Source of the DNA: Knoxdaviesia capensis | Taxonomy: Eukaryota > Ascomycota > Sordariomycetes > Microascales > Gondwanamycetaceae | Direction of reading: 5' to 3' | Length of the DNA: 64,000 nucleotides | NCBI GenBank assembly: GCA_001510575.1 | Contig: LNGK01000002.1 | Location: forward strand, 1,352,144-1,416,143 | Shown: one piece after another, positions 57,043-64,000 of the stretch | Position numbering within the stretch: position 1 is the first letter of the stretch | How the letters are laid out: each line of letters begins with the position of its first letter | Position numbers and translations under genes: made by a program | Notes under the pieces: model-generated | Seen by the model: the letters and a program-made list of their open reading frames with translations, nothing else | What the model was told of the DNA's origin: nothing | Database searches by the model: none

Positions 57043-58611
57043 AGTCGCTGCTCAGTCAGGGGCTTCAGTCCTTTTAACTCGCATATCTATAAATTCCGCA
57101 TTTGGGGGGGGTTTTTTTTTTCATTTGTGTACATATACCGTTCATCTTCTTACCTGTATCTAGTTCCGGAGTTTTGTCCATTATATATTCCATTGCATCA
57201 CACCTCATTTCATTCCTGTGGCTAGTCCGGTGAGTTGTCAGGTTTACCATAATCGGGCCTGCACACACCGGTCATAAAGGTCTCGTTCATATAAAAACAA
57301 ATATCATTAGCATCCAGGTACTACTGGATCATGCATCTCATTGTTGGCTTGGAGATTTGGGGTGTGTGTTAGGGTTAGGGTCTGTGAACTCACTTTCAAT
57401 ATATGGAATCTTAGTTCCCCCAAACCGCCAACCAATTTCACACCTATCCGGCACATTCCCACCAACCATTCATCAGTCTTACATATCTCGTGAGCTCGTC
57501 GTAGACAGTCCCAATCATATCACGGATCCCTAAACCATCTTCACATCCCAATCTCGTACAAAAATACACAGGCTCGAATCATACATATCAAACAAAACCA
57601 CGAGACAAAAATAAAGGCTCAAAAATCAATTTGCTCGCTATCCTCCCCCGCCTGTCTCCTCGAGTAGAAAAGGAAAAAAAAAAAAAATCACACATCTGTA
57701 ATTTTGCAAGAAGCGTTGCCTTCCCCCTATAGCCAAAGCCATCCCATTTCATACCAGTCTCCCCATTTTTGTTGTTGTGCTTCAACACACACCGACGACT
57801 TTTTGAGGCTTTGTTTCCCACCCATTCTGACTCTTCCAGTCACTCACACTGACACTCACGGACACGCTCTCTGCGCTGGGCATGCGCTGGGGAACCTCCC
57901 AGACCTGACGGGGACCACACAGGGAAACAAACACCCAAGACCATTGAAAAGACACAGGAAAGCACACACACACACACACGGACACATAGTAGAAAGCAAG
58001 AAACGGACCAATATGAAAAGACGAAAGAAATGAAACCAGGAACCGAAAAAGAGACCGATGCACTCCGCAACTACCGCCCCCTAAGATCCAACTGCCAGGA
58101 TACGAATAAAAGAAAAAACCGAAGAGAAAAGAAAAGCACGCTGAAAAGAGAATAATAATAAAAGTTAAGAGGAGAGATGCCGGACAGGGGAAAAAAAGAG
58201 TAGAAAAAAAGAGACAAGCGGCCTGCTGATGCTCCCGCGTTATGATAGGAAAAGAAGAGAGACACAAAACGGACTCGAGAAATGCTGGGGACAAACGTGA
58301 AAAAGGGGGGAATATAAAGGGCTGGCTGCTGGCTGCATATATGCGCACTCGCCCACGGGAATCTGAAACTTTTTTGTCTGGTATTTTTTTTTTCCGTTCT
58401 TAGTAAATCGATGCTCAAGTTCATAGAATTAAATAGGAATCATAAAAGAGAAATGGTGATATCATTTTTGGAGATTTTGGCATGGCAATCATATCATGAC
58501 TCTGAGACGACAGAGTACGGTGATATGACGACTGAAAATAAACGTTGGCCGGGCATCTCGGTGCCACAAACCGAGTGGAATCGCTGGATATAAGCAGCGA
58601 AAGAGAGGTCC
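57043..58611. other. Convergent intergenic region between phospholipase B and the caspase-like gene
   Basis: About 1.6 kb without a gene. It holds a telomere-like tract (57369-57380), a poly-A run near 57672 and A-rich DNA from 57960 to 58260. Confidence 0.7.
57369..57380 (+). repeat. Short interstitial telomere-like tract (TTAGGG type)
   Basis: TTAGGGTTAGGG, exactly two units, about 330 bp after the phospholipase B stop codon. Confidence 0.8.
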
Positions 58612-60753
58612 TCAGCCCCGCAACGACGCCCGAACGGGAAAGTGAATCTTGGCTTCCCGGACCCCGTCCGGCGCGACCCGCAGCCAGTCGATCAGCGCCT
58701 CGTTGTCGTACTCGCTGTCGATGAGCTTTAGCGTGATGTGCACCTGCGGCGCGTTGATGTCTGGGAACGACAGGCTGGACCGCTGCAGCGGCGTGAGCAG
58801 GATCGACGGCAGCCGGCTACTGCCCGACACCTGCAGGAACAGCGGCGACGGGAAGTGCGCGTGCGACACTTTGTCGGCCGTGCCGTCGTGTAGGAGCTTC
58901 GGGTAGATCGACAGCAGCCGGCAGTTGACTTCGGCCACCGTCAACGGCTTGACAAAGCCTCGCGACGACTGCGACCGCAGCAGCTCGATCAGCTGGCGCG
59001 TAAACGTGCATCGGGGGAACGCGGCATAGTGCTCCTCGGACGACGACGCGGCGATGAGCTCGAAGACGCCCGTCGATCGGGAGATTTTAGAGAACGGGAA
59101 GTAGGGCGCGTCCATGATGATGAGCGTGTCCGAGCGCGCCTCCTCGAGGATCTGCTGGATGCCGCTCCATCGGATGGTTGAAGCCTTCTCGCGATCGGCA
59201 GAGCTACATACACAGAGACAAAACATCTGGGGTTAGGATTCGCCAAGATTTGGGGAGCTCGGGGAAAAAGCTGGAAATATTACCTAGCAAGGACCATTTC
59301 GTGGTTGGCGTCCAGAAAGCCCAGGCCGTTGTAGTACACAATCTTGAGGACATCTCGCCGATCCTCGTCTTCGGCAAACTCGTTGATGGTGCGCGAGAGC
59401 CAGTGCCAGGAGCTCAGGTCGGGGGTGGTGGAGGGGATGGTCTTGATGTGCAACGTATAGTGGTAGTGCTTGTCCAGGACTTCGGCAAGCTCGCGGACAG
59501 CCGCGTCAACCTCGTACTCGTCGCCGTCGTCCTGCCAGTGCAGCAGCAGCACCTGCACCGAGACGTAGCGGTTGCGGTTGGGGTTCGGCAGCGTTCGCTC
59601 AACGTGATTCTGCAGCTCGGCCTTGAAGGTTTCGATGCCCGGAAGCGAGCCCCCCTTTTCGAGGCGCTGCACCGGGGTCGGCCCCGACGGCAGCGGCGTG
59701 CGGATGCGCGACTCGCTCAGCACCACCGGGCGGCCGGGCTGCGGGAGAGGCGGGTCGAGGTCCATCTCCTGCGAGTCGTTAGAGTAGTAGGGTTTAGCGT
59801 TATTGAACAGGTGGCCGCTGGCAGCACTTCCGTTGGTGCCGTTGGCGCCGTTCATCCGGCCGGTGTGGCTGGGGATACCGTTGGAGTGGCCGTTTTGCAG
59901 GTGGCCATTGTGGGTGAGATGCGGCGAGTGACCGGCGATGCCCGACTGAGGCTGGGCTTGGAGAGGAGAAGGGGGAGATCGCTGCCGTTGTTGGAGATTC
60001 TGATGGTGGTGGTGATGGTGATGCTGCGACGGCGCGTGGTTGGAAGGGGCCGGACTGAGCGGCCTTCCGTTGACCGGGGCGAGTTCTTGCAGAGCTGGAC
60101 TGTGAGATCGATGGTACTTGCGCACGGCGTCTTCCCATGTCATGTTATGGTGAGTAGGATTGCACTACAGAAGAAACATGAGATGCCCGATCAATGACGC
60201 CAGGCGCGTCAGAGACAGGTGTTGTGGGCGGTTCAGTCAGCAACCGACGAGAGACAACACGAAGAGGCACATAAAAAAAAGGCCGGTATCTTACAGCAAC
60301 TCGCCGCCGTCGGCATTCGGGGCATGCACCGAGTTTCCTAATGAGAGCGGCCTTCTCCCGCTGTTGCTGGGACAGGGGACCAGTGCGTCGTCTGTTGGGA
60401 CGATAAGGGTTAGACTGATTGGATCCATCCTTGAGAGGCTTCAGAACAGGCCGGGTCACGGTCAGGGTCAGGCTAGCAGGGTGGGGTAGTCTATACGAAG
60501 TGTTTCCGGCCTCGGCCGGGAGAGAGGCCGATCCAGATCCGGGCGGAGACGTGGCAACGGACATGGGCCCCGTGGCTCCGGCTGGCGACTGCTGGCTGGA
60601 CAGGCCGGCCAGGCCGTCTTTCATCATGGGCGGAGACGGCAGAGACTGGGTGGGCGTGGGCGGCGATCGTTGTGAGGGGTTCCCGTTGGCCGAGGAGGAG
60701 CGGGATTCGTCGTGCTTTGGAGGGGCCTCCAGGAGACTCGGAGCGGGATGCAT
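58612..60753 (-). CDS. Fungus-specific protein with Cys-rich CPECRRRRVAC motif and catalytically dead caspase-like domain
   Basis: Minus-strand exons 60753-60295, 60164-59284 and 59203-58612 (phases 0 and 2) encode 643 residues. Residues 1-125 are disordered, Ser/Pro-rich. At about residues 128-160 a basic motif (REKAALIRKLGACPECRRRR, completed by a Cys after the first intron) is followed by HHNMTWEDAVRKY. It resembles half of a Zn2Cys6 finger. A His/Gln/Pro-rich linker follows. From about residue 350 the order RYVSVQVLLLHWQDD, FAEDEDRRDVLKIVYYNGLG and STIRWSGIQQILEEA then SDTLIIMDAPYFP fits the strand pattern of C14 (caspase-like) domains. The place of the catalytic His (YYSGHG) is Leu434 and that of the catalytic Cys (DACYSG) is Pro480, so protease activity is not expected. 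I recall unnamed Pezizomycotina proteins of this layout. The C14 fold assignment is inference from pattern and memory. Confidence 0.75.
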
Positions 60754-61408
60754 GGCGATTGGCCGGAGGAAACACGGAGGGACGGAGGACGGAGGACGAC
60801 GGAGAGAAGGAAAGAAACAAAGAACACAGAGCAATTGAAAGGAAAAAGAAAGCCCACACGAAAAGAAAGTCCACACGTATAAACACAAACACGCACTCAC
60901 ACACACGCACACACGAAGCAACTTGCAACTCTTCTGGCGGGAGAGAGAATTAAAGGAAGTGATAACGAAGGAGGATGGATGGAGTGGGAAGCAAGAAAAA
61001 AAAGAGAAGCAGAACGAGAGAGTTCTAGAACTCTCTCACAAAAAGTCCAACATGCAGGCTCGAAAGTGACTATGAACACCCAGGGAAGGAACGGAGGCCG
61101 CACCGGAAGAATGGCAGGAGCGGGAGGAGGAGGAGGAGGAGGAGAGAAAAAAACGGAAGGAGACGGGTGGGAGAAGGGGAGAAGGGAAGGGAAGGAGCAA
61201 GGGACAGCGCGGATGGAGGGGAAGGAAGAAGAGTCGCAGTAGCCGTGGGGAGATGGGAGGAGAGAGTTTTCAGTGGGAAAGAACGATCGACAAGAGAGAG
61301 AGAGAGAGAGAAGGAGAGAAGACGTGCAAGAGTGGAGAGGAGGAAGGAAGGAGGGAAGGGAAGGGGAACGGAAGGTGCCAGGGACAAGGGGGGGAAGAAG
61401 CAAAGTTT

Positions 61409-61441
<33 letters not shown>

Positions 61442-61460
61442 AGGTTGAGTGGTGAACACC

Positions 61461-61497
<37 letters not shown>

Positions 61498-64000
61498 AAG
61501 CTTCACTCGACTTCCACAGCGACTGCGACCGAAGGCACAACCCACGCGTATGTGTGTGTATGGATTTTGACAATTTTTGGGGGTGGGGGGTAAAATGGGA
61601 GAAGAGAGGGAGAGAGATGGAGGGAGAGAGAGAAAAATATGCAGTGTATGTGCAGTGCGCCAGTGACCGAGCGAGCGAGCAGAGGCACTACGGGGGGTTG
61701 GACGCGGGCCCCAGAAAAAAAAACAAGAAGCCAGAGAGGTGCAGCAGGTGCAGCAAGCAAGCAAGCAAGCAAGCAGGACGGTGAAGCACCAACCAGGACC
61801 CTTGGATAAAGTGGGTGGTGGGGTGGTGGTAGTGGAAGTCAGTGAGTGGTGTTGTGTGGTGTTGGACGAAAGAAGAAGAACGAAAAAGGAATAAAAATTT
61901 AACCGACCTAAACCGTGTAGATAGAGGACGAGAAGAAAATACAACGTAGAAAAAGGAAACGAGCAGTCACACGAAGCAGGTACAGAAGGAAACTTCTTCT
62001 GGGCGGTAACGTTGGTACAAGGTACTCACACACACACACTCACACACTCAAACCCACGTAGCACGCACGCCGTATCCTGTGTGCGTGCTTGTAAGAGCAG
62101 CAACACCGGTCTAGAAGCCCGGTGGAGAGCAGCAGCAAGGCCGAAAGTGAGTGGGTGGAATGTGGAGAGGGAGAGAGAGAGAGAGAGAGACTAGATAATG
62201 GAGATATGGGAGGGGGGATGGGGCGAGAGTGGACTTCTTTTTGTGTGGAGTGGTACGAAATCAAGCAACGAAGAGAGAGAAGAAGTGTGTGTATATATGG
62301 ATCGCCTGTCTATCGGCACCGGGCCCGGCTTAGGAAGCGCGGGCGGGCGGACTCTGATATTTCTTGAGACAGGTCTCGGGACCGGAGAAGAGAAAAACCA
62401 GACAAGGCTCACCGGGTAGAGATGGGGAAGGACAACCACCGTTTGGGAAAGAGAAGGAGCACCAGCAGACCCAAAGAGGACTTGACGGGCTGAATTCCCT
62501 TTCAATTGGAGATCTTCGGCTTAAGGAAAACCTTCCTAGCGGTGCAGCACAAGGCTGAGTGGGAGATGGAAAGGAAAGGAGCGGGAAAGGCACCGAAAAA
62601 GAAACGAACCAACACAGAGAAAAAAAGTGAGGCAGGGGTGAAAAACAAAAACAGATTTTTTTTTTACCGACTAAAACAGGAACTAGGAAAGGTGAAAGTG
62701 CAGGACCAGGGAGGGCGTCGTCCGTCCTTCGTCACACACCGACCAGGGGAAAGAAGCCAGAGAAGAAGAATTCCAAGAAAGCGGCCGTCGATAGGTGTAC
62801 AGCGGATCCAGAGAGATAGAGGCAGAGAAACAGCCCCAAACGTGACGTCGGGCCTAGAACCACAGAGAGCGCGAAAATCGAAACGCCGAGGGAAGCCTGG
62901 AGAACCGGGCCAGAGAGCGAAGCCCTAAAGGGCTTTTTTACCTTTTTTTGAACTGGCGGGGGAACCTGTGGCGGCCAGACGGTCCTATATCGCTGCGTGG
63001 CTGGGAATGGGGTATTTCCTATTTTTTTTTTTTTTTTCTTCAAAACTTTTTTTAATCAAATTCCTTTTTTCTTTTTAATTTTTTTGGAGGAGGCCGAGGG
63101 AAAAAGCCAACAGAAGGGGTTGTTAGTTAGTGGAAGCTGGCGGGCCTAGCTTGCTGGTAGTACAGGGGTTTTGGTGATGTATGTATCTTTAGGCGGGCCG
63201 GAGATAGTGAAATAAATCACTGGACAGCAGCGAAATGTGACGATCCACTGCAACGATGTTGTAGACTGTGGGGGTAAAATTTGGGGCGGCCGAATGGTAT
63301 TTTCTTCGGGGCGGGCGGGTGTGTGTGTTCTGGGCCAGAGGGCGAGTTAGTCGGTAAAGTCAGTATAAGGGGCCATCCTAGAAAAAGAAAAAAAAAGTGA
63401 AGCCCCGAGTTCTTCCACACGAGCAGAAAGAAAACCGGCCGAGCGCGATTAAGATCTCCGCGAGGGTGACGTACTAATTTCTTCTTTCGTTCTTCGTCTT
63501 GTTCTTCGTCTTGTCCTTTCCCTTCTTGAGACGGGCAAAGAAAAGAAAAGAAAAGAAAATACGTCTCAGTCTCGATGTTGTGCCCAGACCACGCGCGCTT
63601 GTCGGTCAGGCCCGCCCGCGGCAGGTGGCAAAAAATCAAGCAAGCAAGCACCGTAACTCAATTGTGTGTGTGGTGTGGCGTCGGTGGTGGCCGTCTGCAG
63701 ATGGGAGGGGGGCCTCGGTCAAGGGATCTCCAACAACCCCTCCAAGAATGGGAAGCAGCCTGTAAAAGACTCCCTAGGGACGAGTCGAGTCGTCTGCATA
63801 TGCCGTTTGATTAGCTCTGTAAACATATTAGCTCTTTGAACATGTGCTATGATTGACTGTTTCGCCACATGATGTATAGGGCAAGGGGGATATCATGGTT
63901 TCTCCCCCAGCCTTATTATATATATATGCGTGTGTGTGTGTGTGGTACACAGCAAGCCTTGGGGGAACGGGATGGGGTGAGATGCTGCTCAGAATCAACT
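60754..64000. other. Long repeat-rich region upstream of the caspase-like gene, to the window end
   Basis: No gene is supported in 3.2 kb. Purine-rich on the plus strand (pyrimidine-rich on the sense strand of the caspase-like gene), it holds (GA)n runs at 61291-61312 and 62169-62190, GGA repeats near 61120-61145, two (TA)n arrays (61408-61429, 61463-61494), an AGCA repeat near 61754-61774 and T-rich DNA at 63020-63090. The proximal part must be promoter and leader. The distal end may belong to a gene beyond the window. Confidence 0.65.
61408..61494 (+). repeat. Two (TA)n microsatellites separated by about 33 bp
   Basis: TA runs at 61408-61429 and 61463-61494, with a TATG-repeat edge between them. 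Confidence 0.9.

Noticed and set aside
1..64000. CRISPR arrays, prokaryotic operons, rRNA or intact transposons
   Set aside because: Spliced eukaryotic genes throughout; repeats are microsatellites or short duplications; no transposase or reverse transcriptase frame was recognised.

Overview
The window is nuclear DNA of a filamentous ascomycete (Pezizomycotina). The evidence is short spliceosomal introns (mostly 50-170 bp, GTAAGT/GTATGT donors, CTAAC/CTGAC-like branch points, CAG/TAG acceptors), GC-rich codon third positions, pyrimidine-rich leaders, AT-rich degraded stretches, and typical gene families: fungal phospholipase B, GH115 glucuronidase, a FaeC-type feruloyl esterase and fungal Rif1. 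Several families resemble those of Eurotiomycetes, but the class cannot be fixed from sequence alone. Strong GC3 bias creates many long antisense open frames, which are excluded here.

Layout. 1-771 (+): C-terminus of the Sac1 phosphoinositide phosphatase, cut by the window edge. 4149-5226 (+) and 5745-9416 (-): a convergent pair of secreted xylan side-chain enzymes, a feruloyl esterase and a GH115 alpha-glucuronidase. 9417-14365: a 5 kb gene-poor stretch. 14366-15955 (-): a BuGZ/ZNF207-type double zinc-finger protein whose third intron holds a 24-base assembly gap. 18089-18555 (+): a probable small two-exon gene. 19467-20563 (+): an MPDU1-type PQ-loop protein. 21218-21803: a frameshifted relic of an unnamed fungal gene family in AT-rich DNA. 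22590-24196 (+): an unnamed mitochondrial membrane protein. 25815-31729 (+): Rif1. 33247-36761 (-): an eight-exon subtilisin-like protease. 38985-40174 (+): glucose-6-phosphate 1-epimerase. 40756-42240 (-): class II DAHP synthase with a Gcn4/CpcA-type promoter site. 43134-43653 (+): HYPK. 43965-46335 (-): a secreted glycoprotein of unknown function. 47189-51512 (-): a 1413-residue BRCT protein. 54931-57042 (+): GPI-type phospholipase B. 58612-60753 (-): a fungus-specific protein with a Cys-rich motif and a caspase-like domain that has lost its catalytic pair. 60754-64000: a long repeat-rich upstream region.

How the genes relate. Most are unrelated housekeeping genes. The clear functional neighbours are the two hemicellulose enzymes. 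Three nuclear or chromosome proteins (BuGZ, Rif1, BRCT protein) share the window but are not adjacent. The observations most worth following are the PP1-docking motifs of Rif1, the pseudo-caspase, the GLEBS-like tail of the BuGZ protein, the repeated CDK-type sites in the BRCT protein, and a dispersed CTTATCGGGG-containing intergenic element. I did not find a multi-gene system that is clearly new; no CRISPR array, rRNA or convincing tRNA was seen.
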